Below are positions 52,808 to 61,746 of a stretch of 64,000 bases of DNA, one piece after another. Every line of letters starts with the position of its first letter. The stretch's first letter is position 1. A program made the position numbers and the translations under genes. The notes beneath the pieces were generated by a model, which was not told where the DNA came from, made no database searches, and saw only the letters and a list, made by a program, of their open reading frames with translations. Source of the stretch: Clostridium culturomicium (GTDB lineage Bacteria; Bacillota; Clostridia; Clostridiales; Clostridiaceae); the NCBI RefSeq assembly GCF_000821305.1, contig NZ_CCXK01000017.1, forward strand, positions 1,522,827 through 1,586,826, in the 5' to 3' direction.

Positions 52808-53089
52808 TCTCCTCACCTCTTACTCATATTTTTATCACAATTTAAACCTAAAGTTTTCCTTGTAAATTTTATGATGTTGGATGAAGAATAATAACCCCTT
52901 TAATAAAAATATACCTTCATTTAATATGTAACTTTATTAATTTAGAATGTAGAATGGAGAATTAAGAATAGAGTTTCAAACTCCTACGGAGTTTCTTTAT
53001 TTTAATACTAAATTAAAGAAATCCCCTTAGGGATTTCCTTCAATATTCTAAATTCTATGTTTCAAATTTTAAATTATCGCAAAAGGAAA
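52808..53089. repeat. Intergenic region with facing hairpin/TAGAATTTAGAAT elements
   Basis: TTAGAATGTAGAATGG (52941-52956) leads into hairpin AAACTCC/GGAGTTT (52978-52994). A hairpin GAAATCCC/GGGATTTC (53018-53037) leads, seven bases on, into ATTCTAAATTCTA (53045-53057) on the opposite strand. The two halves face each other, forming a roughly 120-bp imperfect inverted repeat. The right half copies the arrangement at 2909-2951. No gene is present. Confidence 0.5.
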
Positions 53090-53110
53090 GAACTCAGTAA
53101 AACTGAGTTC
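53090..53110 (-). terminator. Terminator after yqeY
   Basis: GAACTCAGT/ACTGAGTTC perfect 9-bp stem with a three-base loop, then CTTTCCTTTT on the minus strand. Confidence 0.75.
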
Positions 53111-53111
53111 C

Positions 53112-53561
53112 TTATTTATTCAAATATTCTTTTACTATTTGACTTACTAATTTACCATCTGCACGACCATTAGTTTGTGGTCTTACATCTGCCATTAGCT
53201 TTCCCATATCTTTCATGCTACTAGCACCTAGCTTTTCAGCTGCTTCCGTAACAATTTTTCGGATTTCATCTTCCGTTAACTGCTGAGGAAGGTAGTGTAA
53301 TAGGATTTCAATTTCAGCTTTAGTTTGTTCAACTAAATCTTGTCTATTTCCTTTTTCAAATTCAACCAAAGAATCTCTTCTTTGTTTAACTTCCTTAGCT
53401 ATAACCTCAATAACTTTTGTATCATCGATGTCTGTAGCACCAGATTTTTCAAGTAATAGAATAGCTGATTTTGCCATACTAATTACATTTGCCTTAAATC
53501 TGTCTTTTGATTTAATAGCATTTTTCCAGTCGTCCTGTAATGTTTCCCTTATGGATGACAT
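53112..53561 (-). CDS. GatB/YqeY-domain protein
   Basis: A 149-residue YqeY-family protein with RETLQDDWKNAIKSKDRFK, EVIAKEVKQRRDSLVEFEKG and ADVRPQTNGRADGKLVSQIVKEYL. The domain matches the C-terminal tail of GatB and GatE that contacts tRNA in transamidosomes, but the stand-alone protein's role is unknown. The ATG at 53561 behind GAAGG is preferred to one six codons upstream. It follows rpsU by 21 bases, the usual Firmicute order. Confidence 0.92.
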   Translation of the reverse strand: MSSIRETLQDDWKNAIKSKDRFKANVISMAKSAILLLEKSGATDIDDTKVIEVIAKEVKQRRDSLVEFEKGNRQDLVEQTKAEIEILLHYLPQQLTEDEIRKIVTEAAEKLGASSMKDMGKLMADVRPQTNGRADGKLVSQIVKEYLNK

Positions 53562-53582
53562 TATTAAACCTTCTTTCAAATT

Positions 53583-53759
53583 CTACTTAAACTTTCTTTT
53601 TCTAGCAGCTTCTGATTTTTTCTTTCTTTTAACACTTGGCTTCTCGTAGTGTTCTCTCTTTCTTACTTCTGAAAGTACACCTGATCTTGCACATTTCTTT
53701 TTAAATCTTCTTAATGCATTTTCTAATGATTCGTTTTCTCCAACTTTTATCTCTGACAT
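53583..53759 (-). CDS. rpsU: 30S ribosomal protein S21
   Basis: A 58-residue basic protein reading MSEIKVGENESLENALRRFK, KKCARSGVLSEVRKREHYEK and a Lys/Arg-rich tail ending RKRKFK. This is the full length for bacterial S21, which binds the small subunit near the anti-Shine-Dalgarno region. The ATG follows GGAGGGAGGG. It is co-transcribed with yqeY. Confidence 0.97.
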   Translation of the reverse strand: MSEIKVGENESLENALRRFKKKCARSGVLSEVRKREHYEKPSVKRKKKSEAARKRKFK

Positions 53760-53893
53760 TTATATCCCTCCCTCCGCTAGCTCAATTTAATTTTAATTAA
53801 AAGTAGCCAATGCGAGGCCTAAATAGCACATTTTCAATTATACAATTCACTCAAGCTTATGTCAAGATTTTCATTGCTATTAATTCTATATTT

Positions 53894-54238
53894 TTAACCT
53901 GGTGGCCATTTCAAGTTTCTTCCACCTAGCAAATGAAAATGTAAATGCGGCACCGTTTGACCACCGTCAGCTAAGATATTAGTCACTACTCTATAGCCTG
54001 ATTTGTCTATACCCAACTTTTTAGTAAGCTCAGGAATAGTGGCGAAAATGTGCGCTATAATCTGACTATTTTCATTATTAATATCATTTACACACTCAAT
54101 GTGTTCCTTTGGTATTATTAGCACATGCACAGGAGCTTCTGGGCTTATATCGTGAAAACATAAAATCTTTTCATCTTCATAAACTTTATTTGAAGGAATT
54201 TCTCCTTTTGCAATTTTACAAAATATACAATCTGACAT
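53894..54238 (-). CDS. HIT-family nucleotide-binding hydrolase (HinT-like)
   Basis: A 114-residue histidine-triad protein. It opens CIFCKIAKGEIPSNKVYED, and the triad HLHFHLLGGR sits near the C-terminus. Such proteins hydrolyse adenosine phosphoramidates and aminoacyl-adenylates. The ATG at 54238 behind GGAGGTG is chosen over an upstream start with non-family sequence. Its place between mtaB and rpsU is conserved in clostridia. Confidence 0.95.
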   Translation of the reverse strand: MSDCIFCKIAKGEIPSNKVYEDEKILCFHDISPEAPVHVLIIPKEHIECVNDINNENSQIIAHIFATIPELTKKLGIDKSGYRVVTNILADGGQTVPHLHFHLLGGRNLKWPPG

Positions 54239-54461
54239 TCTTTCACCTCCATTCAAGAGTCTTAAAATTCTTCTTAAGCACCGTTTCAATTTTCATCACT
54301 CCGCAATTGAAATAGAACATAAGTAAAATACCCACTCTTTTAATTCACTATAGATTTAAAAGCAATCTTAAGCTTTCTTCTATAATATTACTTATTCTAC
54401 CTAATATTATACTCCAAAATTCCTCATAGGTGTATGATTTTTCTAAATATGATTTTATATT

Positions 54462-55760
54462 TTACACTTCACCTATCATATGTTCAGCTTCTACAGAAAT
54501 AACTTTAGTTGGAACTATTTTTCCACTTATATCTTCACTGCTGTTAGTTATAACCTTTAAATAATTTTCTGTATACCCTACATAAGAGTTTTCACTTTCA
54601 CTAACTTTCTCTTCATAAAGAACACTCATAGTTCTTCCAATAAAGCCTTCCATAAATTCAACTTCATTTTTATGATTTAACTCTATTAAAGCCTTACTTC
54701 TTTCTTCTTTAAGATTTCCATCAACTTGGAATGGCATATCAGCAGCTTTTGTTCCCGCTCTTTTACTATACTTGAAGATATGCATTTTACTTAATTTGAT
54801 ATCACTTAAGAACTTATATGTTTCCTCAAACTCTCCAGCTGATTCTCCTGGAAAACCAACAATAATGTCAGTGGTTATTGAAACATCTTTCATATATTTT
54901 CTAAGATTATCACAAACTTCTTTGTATTCAGCAGCAGTGTATTTTCTATTCATTCTTCTTAAAGTTGCATCACATCCACTTTGAAGGGATAAGTGGAAAT
55001 GAGGACACAGTTTTTTAAGTCCACAGATTCTCTCAATTACTCCTTCAGTAAAGAAGGTTGGATCTATTGAACCAATTCTTATTCTCTCTATACCTTCTAT
55101 TTTATCGATTTCTTCAAGGACTCTAACTAGATTCCAATCACCTTGTATATCCACCCCGTAAGAAGCTGTATGAACTCCAGAGAGGATTATTTCCTTGAAG
55201 CCATTTCTGCTTAATTCATTAACTTCTTTTAAAATCTGTTCTGGATCTTTACTACATACTGCCCCTCTTGCAAAAGGAATTAAGCAGTAAGTACAAAATT
55301 TATTACACCCATCTTGAATTTTAAGAAAAGCCCTTGTTTTATCCTGATATTCATTAATTGAAAGCTCTTCAAACTTTTTATTTCTTAGAACATCATTAAC
55401 TTCTATAACCTGCTTCTTCTCTTCTCTAGTTCTGTTTACCCAGTAAACAACCTCACCTTTATTTCTACTTCCAAGAACAACATCAACGCCCTCTATAGAA
55501 GCTACCTCATCGGAAGCAATCTGTGAATAACACCCTACTACAGCTATAATAGCTTCTGGATTTAACCTTCTTGCTCTTCCTATCATTTGTCTTGACTTCT
55601 TATCACCCATGTTAGTTACTGTACAAGTGTTAATTACATATACATCAGCAAATTCGCTGAAATCAACAACATCGTAACCTTCTTTTATAAACTGCTCTGC
55701 CATAGCCTCTGACTCATATGAGTTAACTCTGCAACCCAGTGTATATAATGCTACCTTCAT
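54462..55760 (-). CDS. mtaB: tRNA t6A37 methylthiotransferase MtaB
   Basis: A 432-residue radical-SAM methylthiotransferase. The N-terminal UPF0004 domain has GCRVNSYESEAM, NTCTVT and VVGCYSQ (three Cys for one Fe-S cluster). The radical-SAM core has CNKFCTYCLIPFARG (CxxxCxxC), and a TRAM domain closes the protein. It converts t6A at position 37 to ms2t6A. Its ATG overlaps the rsmE stop codon (TAATG), indicating translational coupling. Confidence 0.95.
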   Translation of the reverse strand: MKVALYTLGCRVNSYESEAMAEQFIKEGYDVVDFSEFADVYVINTCTVTNMGDKKSRQMIGRARRLNPEAIIAVVGCYSQIASDEVASIEGVDVVLGSRNKGEVVYWVNRTREEKKQVIEVNDVLRNKKFEELSINEYQDKTRAFLKIQDGCNKFCTYCLIPFARGAVCSKDPEQILKEVNELSRNGFKEIILSGVHTASYGVDIQGDWNLVRVLEEIDKIEGIERIRIGSIDPTFFTEGVIERICGLKKLCPHFHLSLQSGCDATLRRMNRKYTAAEYKEVCDNLRKYMKDVSITTDIIVGFPGESAGEFEETYKFLSDIKLSKMHIFKYSKRAGTKAADMPFQVDGNLKEERSKALIELNHKNEVEFMEGFIGRTMSVLYEEKVSESENSYVGYTENYLKVITNSSEDISGKIVPTKVISVEAEHMIGEV

Positions 55761-56515
55761 TATATGTCTCCTCCTAAATCTCCAAGTTCATACATTATTA
55801 AGCTTAGAGCCACAAATCCAGCAGTTTCTGTTCTTAATATTCTAGGTCCTAAAGTCACTATATAGCTTCCAGCTGCTTTTAAAGCTTCGATTTCACTTTC
55901 TTCAAAACCGCCTTCTGGTCCTATAATAATTGCAACTTTTTTAATTTCCTTATCCTTAACTTGATTTTTGACGTAACGAATACCTTGATTTTCTTGGTTC
56001 TCATATGGAACAACAACCAAATCAAATTCTTTTAACTCTTCCATTAAAACATCAAATTCCATAGGCTGATTAATTGATGGAATTATACTTCTCTTACTTT
56101 GCTTGCAAGCTTCTAATGAAATTCTGTTCCATCTATCAACCTTTTTAAATTCTGAAGTATCATTCCCTTTAACTACAACTCTCTCTGTAATTATAGGTGT
56201 TATTTCACTTATTCCTAGCTCTGTGCACTTCTGAGCTATTAAATCCATTTTAGCAGCTTTAGGCAAACCTTGGAATAAATGAACCTCAATAGGACTTTCG
56301 TTATTAAGTTCAACCTTCTCAATAAGATTAACTTTAACTTCTTTTTTATTTACCTCAAGGATTTCACCAAAGTACTCAACACCATTACAGTTGTTGATAT
56401 TTACTTTGTCTCCCTCCTTTAGTCTTAGAACTTTATAAATGTGCTTTACATCATCACCGTCAATGGTACACACATTTCCAGCTATCTTATTTCTTTCAAC
56501 AAAAAACTTATGCAT
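55760..56515 (-). CDS. rsmE: 16S rRNA m3U1498 methyltransferase RsmE
   Basis: A 251-residue SPOUT-class methyltransferase. An N-terminal PUA-like region (HKFFVERN, DVKHIYKVLRLKEGDKV) is followed by the knotted domain with QKCTELGISEI, RWNRISLEACKQSKR, IGPEGGFEESE and LGPRILRTETA. It methylates U1498 of 16S rRNA. It overlaps mtaB by one base and follows prmA by 46 bases. Confidence 0.96.
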   Translation of the reverse strand: MHKFFVERNKIAGNVCTIDGDDVKHIYKVLRLKEGDKVNINNCNGVEYFGEILEVNKKEVKVNLIEKVELNNESPIEVHLFQGLPKAAKMDLIAQKCTELGISEITPIITERVVVKGNDTSEFKKVDRWNRISLEACKQSKRSIIPSINQPMEFDVLMEELKEFDLVVVPYENQENQGIRYVKNQVKDKEIKKVAIIIGPEGGFEESEIEALKAAGSYIVTLGPRILRTETAGFVALSLIMYELGDLGGDI

Positions 56516-56561
56516 ATTAGTGTACTCCTATCCTAAACTTGGCTTTATTATAAATAATAAT

Positions 56562-57497
56562 CTACTTCTTTGCAACTATGCAAACCCACTCACCGTCTGC
56601 AATAACTTCTTCTATTTTAAAACCAACAGCTTCCATTTTCTCTTTTATCATTTCTTCTTGAGTATTAAGAATTCCAGATGCAATAAAGAATCCACCCTCA
56701 TTTATAAACTCTTTAACTCCATCGCAAAGAATCATAACTATTGGTGCAAGTATGTTAGCAACAACAATCTCAGCTTTTCCTTTAACAACTTCCATTAAAT
56801 CTCCGTATAGAATTTCAATGTTAGATAAATTATTATATCCGACGTTCTTTTTAGCTGAATCAACAGCAACTGGGTCTAAATCAACTCCAACTACATGCTT
56901 AGCTCCAAGTCTCGCTGCCGCAATAGATAAAATCCCTGAACCTGTTCCTATATCAAATACAGTGTCTTCACCTTTAACATATTTCTCTAAAGCTTTAACA
57001 CACATTCTTGTAGTTTCATGAGTACCAGTACCAAAAGCCATCCCCGGGTCCATCTCAACCATTAACTCTCCTGCCTTAAGCTCATACTCTTCCCATATAG
57101 GTTTTACAACTATTTTCTCTCCTACTAAAGTTGGTTTATAGTATTTCTTCCAGTTATTTTCCCAATCTTCTTCATTAACCTTATTATAGGTAACAATTCC
57201 TTTTCCCTTATCAAGACCATATTCAGTAAGATTATTAACGCCTTCTTCTATATACTTGATTATTTCATCAAAATCATCAGTCTTCTTGAAATACCCTTTA
57301 ACTATTGCATCCTTATCCTTATTCAAAACTGCCTCATCAAAAAAGTCAGCATAAGCTGGATGCTTCTTTTTAAACTCCACATCCTTAGCATCATCTATTG
57401 AAACTCCCTGAACATCAAGAGTGTAAAATATCCCTGAAACTGCTTCTGTAGCTTCACTGCTTGTTACAACGGTAACCTCTATCCAATCTTTATCCAT
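56562..57497 (-). CDS. prmA: Ribosomal protein L11 methyltransferase PrmA
   Basis: A 311-residue PrmA. An N-terminal L11-recognition domain leads to a class I methyltransferase core: motif I is FDIGTGSGILSIAAARLGAKHVVGVDLD, with ANILAPIV as the NxxxP-type site and MDPGMAFGTGTHETT before the core. The ATG at 57497 behind GGAGG is preferred to the start five codons upstream. Confidence 0.96.
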   Translation of the reverse strand: MDKDWIEVTVVTSSEATEAVSGIFYTLDVQGVSIDDAKDVEFKKKHPAYADFFDEAVLNKDKDAIVKGYFKKTDDFDEIIKYIEEGVNNLTEYGLDKGKGIVTYNKVNEEDWENNWKKYYKPTLVGEKIVVKPIWEEYELKAGELMVEMDPGMAFGTGTHETTRMCVKALEKYVKGEDTVFDIGTGSGILSIAAARLGAKHVVGVDLDPVAVDSAKKNVGYNNLSNIEILYGDLMEVVKGKAEIVVANILAPIVMILCDGVKEFINEGGFFIASGILNTQEEMIKEKMEAVGFKIEEVIADGEWVCIVAKK

Positions 57498-57712
57498 TAT
57501 GTATTCCTCCAATTAACTAATCTATGTAATATATTTTAAATTTAATATTTTCCTTACATCTAAAAATTATGCCCTTTGAAGATGTTAAGTAAACATAGCA
57601 CAACCTATTATACACTAATTAAACCCTAGTGTTCAATTTAATAAAAAAACTTACTGTTATACTTTTATTCATATTTGCATATTGAATAGTCGTGTCCAAC
57701 AATGACTTCCCT

Positions 57713-58279
57713 TTAATTTTTTCTATATATATAAGTCACAAAGAAGCCTCTTTCGTCTTTAAACTCTTCGTAATGCAGTAATTCAAAATCATTCTTTAAA
57801 GGTTCAAAATCATCAGGCTGAATTAAATCTTCTTTACGAATTTTTAAATCTGGTTTATGTTTATGACCAAAGCCGGAAACAAAGAGCACCCCACCATGAC
57901 TTAAATGATTCTTCAGGTCATGCATTATACTCTTGCTTACTCTAAAGTGATTAACTAAAACATCATCAAATACACCTATATTTTTTAATGCATCATCTTC
58001 ACTTAAATCAATTAACTCTGTCTCTATTTCATAATTATTTCTTGCTGCAAATTTTTCTAATCTTAATAACGCTTTAGTGCTGAAATCAACCCCCTTAACC
58101 TTAAAACCTTTTTCCAATAAAAAAAGAGAGTTTCTCCCATCACCACAGGCAATATCTAATACAGTACCATTTTTGAAATACTTCAAATTTTCAACTATAG
58201 CTTCCTCTGGATTTAAAGGTCTATCACTTCTGCATCCAAACTTATCATTCCAAAAACTTTCATCTCCCATATAAACCAT
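57713..58279 (-). CDS. Class I SAM-dependent methyltransferase (TehB-like)
   Basis: A 188-residue methyltransferase opening FWNDKFGCRSDRPLNP, with SAM motif I LDIACGDGRNSLFLLEKGFKVKGVDFS and a C-terminal sheet ending GFFVTYIYRKN. The target is unknown. The family includes TehB-like and small-molecule methyltransferases. It is an extra gene between dnaJ and prmA, which are usually adjacent. Upstream GGGGGG leaves two neighbouring ATG codons possible, and the second is used here. The minus-strand order still allows co-transcription with prmA. Confidence 0.8.
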   Translation of the reverse strand: MVYMGDESFWNDKFGCRSDRPLNPEEAIVENLKYFKNGTVLDIACGDGRNSLFLLEKGFKVKGVDFSTKALLRLEKFAARNNYEIETELIDLSEDDALKNIGVFDDVLVNHFRVSKSIMHDLKNHLSHGGVLFVSGFGHKHKPDLKIRKEDLIQPDDFEPLKNDFELLHYEEFKDERGFFVTYIYRKN

Positions 58280-58352
58280 CATATCCCCCCCTGCATATAC
58301 TTAAATATAATATACTCATCTAAATACTTTATTAAAGTATCAAAGTTAATTA

Positions 58353-58404
58353 AAATTGCTTCAACATTTATCTTTTTTCATCTAGATAAATATTGAAGCA
58401 ATTT
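58353..58404 (-). terminator. Terminator after dnaJ
   Basis: AAATTGCTTCAA/TTGAAGCAATTT, 12 bp, with an inner ATTTATC/GATAAAT pairing, then TTTTAATTAA on the minus strand. Confidence 0.8.
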
Positions 58405-58418
58405 ACTATTTAAATATT

Positions 58419-59552
58419 TTATTTTCCGAATATACCCTTTTTATGCTTTTTCTTCTCTGGTGCACCTTCAACAGTTTCACCACAAGCATTCATGAAGGCT
58501 TTTAAAGCTTCTTCCTGTTCGCCATTTAATGACTTAGGAACGTCAACTATTACTTTTACATAATGATCTCCTCTTCCTGCAGAATTTACTCTAGGAACGC
58601 CTTTGCCTTTTAATCTAAATATAGTTCCTGATTGTGTTCCTGCCGGAACCTTATAGGTTACATCTCCATCAATAGTTGGAACCTTAATGTCAGTTCCAAG
58701 AACAGCTTTACCAAAGGAAATATGAGTTTCCATGTGGATATCATTTCCCTTACGCTTAAATGTTTTGTGAGTCATTACTCTGATATTGATATATAAATCT
58801 CCTGCTGGTCCACCATTTTCACCAGCTTCTCCCTGGCCTCTTAATGGCATTACATTACCAGTATCAACTCCAGCTGGAATATTTATTGTTATACTTCTTG
58901 TTTTTCTTTCCTTACCTGAACCCTTACAAGTTTGACATGGTTCCTCAATGATTTTACCTTCTCCATGACAAGCATCACAGGTAGTAGTTGTTGACATTAC
59001 GCCTAGTGGAGTTCTTCTTTGAACTTGAATTCTTCCTCTTCCTCCACATTTGCTACAAGTTTTTGGAGAAGTTCCAGCCTTAGCTCCACTTCCTCCACAT
59101 GTTTCACACTTTTCTCTTCTTGTAACCTTGATTTCCTTTTCGCAGCCAGTCATAGCTTCTTCAAATGTTAAGGTTAGATCATACTCTAAATCTGCACCTT
59201 TTCTTGGACCATTTTTAGCTCCGCCACCACCGAAGCCGCCAAAGCCGCCACCAAAGATATCTCCAAAGATATCACCAAAGCCGCCGAAGCCGCCAAAGTC
59301 AAAGCCATCAAAGCCACCGCCAGCTCCATTAAAGTCAGCAGTACCAAACTGATCATATCTCTGTCTTTTCTCTGGATCTGAAAGCACTTGATATGCTTCA
59401 TTTATATCCTTGAATTTCTCCTCTGCTTCTGCATCACCTTGATTTCTATCAGGGTGATATTTTAAAGCAAGCTTTTTAAAAGCTCTCTTTATATCTTCAT
59501 CACTTGCACTTTTATCTATTCCAAGAACTTCATAAAAATCCTTATTTGCCAT
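58419..59552 (-). CDS. dnaJ: Co-chaperone DnaJ
   Basis: A 377-residue type I Hsp40. The J domain has the HPD triad in KYHPDRNQG, then comes a very Gly/Phe-rich linker (about 75-125). Four zinc repeats follow (CETCGGSG, CSKCGGRG, CDACHGEG, CQTCKGSG), then the C-terminal substrate domains. It delivers clients to DnaK and stimulates its ATPase. It lies downstream of dnaK, separated by a terminator and repeat copy H, so its transcription may be partly independent. Confidence 0.98.
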   Translation of the reverse strand: MANKDFYEVLGIDKSASDEDIKRAFKKLALKYHPDRNQGDAEAEEKFKDINEAYQVLSDPEKRQRYDQFGTADFNGAGGGFDGFDFGGFGGFGDIFGDIFGGGFGGFGGGGAKNGPRKGADLEYDLTLTFEEAMTGCEKEIKVTRREKCETCGGSGAKAGTSPKTCSKCGGRGRIQVQRRTPLGVMSTTTTCDACHGEGKIIEEPCQTCKGSGKERKTRSITINIPAGVDTGNVMPLRGQGEAGENGGPAGDLYINIRVMTHKTFKRKGNDIHMETHISFGKAVLGTDIKVPTIDGDVTYKVPAGTQSGTIFRLKGKGVPRVNSAGRGDHYVKVIVDVPKSLNGEQEEALKAFMNACGETVEGAPEKKKHKKGIFGK

Positions 59553-59730
59553 ATAGAAATTTTCACCACCTATTTTTCTTACTTCACTCTTTAGTCTCTT
59601 ATACTTTATGCACGGTTACTAAGAGAAGTTTCCATATTATCTTAAAACATATTCATTATAATTTCAACTTTTCAAAGAAAACTACTTCTCCTATAAATTC
59701 AAATAAGTGCTCTACTGAATAAACTTGTGT

Positions 59731-59760
59731 TACCAAATCATAAATTTGAACACTCACTTA
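59731..59760 (-). repeat. Dispersed hairpin repeat, copy H (edge plus hairpin 1)
   Basis: The minus strand reads TAAGTGAGTGTTCAAATTTATGATTTGG, then leaves the consensus. It is partial and lies just after the dnaK terminator. Confidence 0.6.
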
Positions 59761-59764
59761 AATT

Positions 59765-59790
59765 AAGGGATGAGTTTTACGTCATCCCTT
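59765..59790 (-). terminator. Terminator between dnaK and dnaJ
   Basis: AAGGGATGA/TCATCCCTT perfect 9-bp stem with a short T-containing tail (TTAATTT) on the minus strand. It is likely leaky and would lower dnaJ expression relative to dnaK. Confidence 0.7.
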
Positions 59791-59822
59791 ATTAAACATA
59801 TTACTTTATAATTTTACTTATA

Positions 59823-61670
59823 TTAGTCTACTTTAAAGTCAGCATCTACAACATTATCATCATCTGATCCTGCTGATTGTTGTCCTGCTCCACCCATGTT
59901 GTTAGGATCGAAGCCTTCTGGTCCTTGTGGTCCACCTTCACCTTGGTATGCTTTAGAAGAAACTGCATAGAACTCTTGAGTTAATTCTTCAGTAGCTTTC
60001 TTAATAGCTTCTAAGTCTTCTCCATCTTTAACAGATTTTAAAACTTGAACTCTTTGCTCAATCTTAGCTTTATCTTCAGCAGAAACTTTATCTCCTAAAT
60101 CTGTTAAAGCTTTCTCTGTTTGATATACCATTTGGTCTGCAGTATTTTTAACTTCTATAGACTCTTTTCTCTTCTTATCTTCTTCAGCAAATCTTTCAGC
60201 TTCATTTACTGCATTTTGGATTTCATCATCACTTAAGTTAGTAGAAGCTGTAATTGTAATGTTAGCTTCCTTACCAGTTCCTTTATCCTTAGCAGAAACT
60301 TTAACGATACCGTTAGCATCTATATCAAAAGTAACTTCGATTTGTGGAATTCCTCTTGGAGCTGCTGGGATTCCAGAAAGAGTGAATCTTCCTAAAGTCT
60401 TGTTGTCAGCTGCCATTTGTCTTTCACCTTGAACAACGTGAATTTCAACTGATGTTTGACCATCTGCTGCTGTAGAGAACACTTGGCTCTTCTTAGTTGG
60501 TATAGTTGTATTTCTTTCTATTAATGGAGTAGCAACTCCTCCTAAAGTTTCAATTCCTAGAGTTAATGGTGTAACGTCAAGAAGTAATACGTCTTTAACG
60601 TCTCCAGTTAAAACTCCACCTTGAACAGCTGCACCTGCTGCAACACACTCATCTGGGTTAACTCCTTTTGAAGGCTCTTTTCCAGTGAAGTTCTTAACAG
60701 CATCAACTACTGCAGGTATTCTTGTAGATCCTCCAACAAGTACTACCTTATCTATTTCTCCAATTGAAAGTCCAGCATCGTTTAGAGCTTTTTTCATTGG
60801 CTCTATTGTTCTTTGAACTAAATCGTGAGTTAATTCGTTAAATTTAGCTCTTGTTAAAGTCATGTCGATGTGCTTTGGACCTGTAGCATCAGCTGTGATA
60901 AATGGAAGATTAATGTTTGTTTGAGTTGCAGAAGATAACTCTATTTTAGCTTTTTCTGCAGCTTCTTTTAATCTTTGTAAAGCCATCTTATCGTTCTTTA
61001 AGTCAATTCCATTTTCAGCTTTGAATGTATTTGCTATATAATCTATGATTTTATTATCAAAATCGTCTCCACCTAACTGAGTATCTCCGTTAGTAGCTTT
61101 AACTTCAAATACTCCATCACCTAATTCTAGGATAGATACGTCGAAAGTACCACCACCAAGGTCATATACGAAAATCTTTTGGTTTGTATCCATTTTATCA
61201 AGACCATAAGCAAGAGATGCTGCTGTTGGCTCGTTGATTATTCTCTTAACATCAAGACCAGCTATTCTTCCTGCGTCTTTAGTCGCTTGTCTTTCACTGT
61301 CATTGAAGTATGCAGGAACTGTGATTACAGCCTCTGTTACTGTTTCTCCAAGATAAGCCTCTGCATCAGCTTTTAATTTTTGAAGTATCATTGCTGATAT
61401 TTCTTGTGGAGTATACTCTTTTCCATCTATATTTACTTTATGGTTAGTTCCCATATGTCTTTTTATTGAGATTATTGTTTTATCTGGATTTGTGATTGCT
61501 TGTCTTTTTGCTACCTGACCAACTAATCTTTCACCATTTGGCATGAAAGATACTACTGATGGAGTAGTTCTAGCGCCTTCAGCGTTAGGTATGATAACTG
61601 GATCTCCACCTTCCATAACTGATACACATGAGTTAGTTGTTCCTAAGTCAATTCCTATTATTTTTCCCAT
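59823..61670 (-). CDS. dnaK: Chaperone DnaK (Hsp70)
   Basis: A 615-residue Hsp70. The ATPase domain begins GKIIGIDLGTTNSCVSVMEG, with FDLGGGTFDVSIL-type phosphate loop (YDLGGGTFDVS) and VLVGGSTRIPAV. The linker is VLLLDVTPLTLGIE, followed by the substrate-binding domain and a helical lid. The Gly-rich tail ends DDDNVVDADFKVD. The ATG follows AGGAGG. It is third in the hrcA-grpE-dnaK-dnaJ operon. Codon use is biased as expected of a highly expressed gene. Confidence 0.99.
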   Translation of the reverse strand: MGKIIGIDLGTTNSCVSVMEGGDPVIIPNAEGARTTPSVVSFMPNGERLVGQVAKRQAITNPDKTIISIKRHMGTNHKVNIDGKEYTPQEISAMILQKLKADAEAYLGETVTEAVITVPAYFNDSERQATKDAGRIAGLDVKRIINEPTAASLAYGLDKMDTNQKIFVYDLGGGTFDVSILELGDGVFEVKATNGDTQLGGDDFDNKIIDYIANTFKAENGIDLKNDKMALQRLKEAAEKAKIELSSATQTNINLPFITADATGPKHIDMTLTRAKFNELTHDLVQRTIEPMKKALNDAGLSIGEIDKVVLVGGSTRIPAVVDAVKNFTGKEPSKGVNPDECVAAGAAVQGGVLTGDVKDVLLLDVTPLTLGIETLGGVATPLIERNTTIPTKKSQVFSTAADGQTSVEIHVVQGERQMAADNKTLGRFTLSGIPAAPRGIPQIEVTFDIDANGIVKVSAKDKGTGKEANITITASTNLSDDEIQNAVNEAERFAEEDKKRKESIEVKNTADQMVYQTEKALTDLGDKVSAEDKAKIEQRVQVLKSVKDGEDLEAIKKATEELTQEFYAVSSKAYQGEGGPQGPEGFDPNNMGGAGQQSAGSDDDNVVDADFKVD

Positions 61671-61746
61671 TATAATTTCCTCCTAATAATGAAATCTTAA
61701 TTCATTTTCTAAAATTTATTATATTGATACTTATTTCTAAATTTAT

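Noticed and set aside
59050..59401. Plus-strand frame rich in Pro/Lys and a second minus-strand frame within dnaJ
   Set aside because: They are shadows of the Gly-rich linker codons of dnaJ and have no ribosome site or homology of their own.
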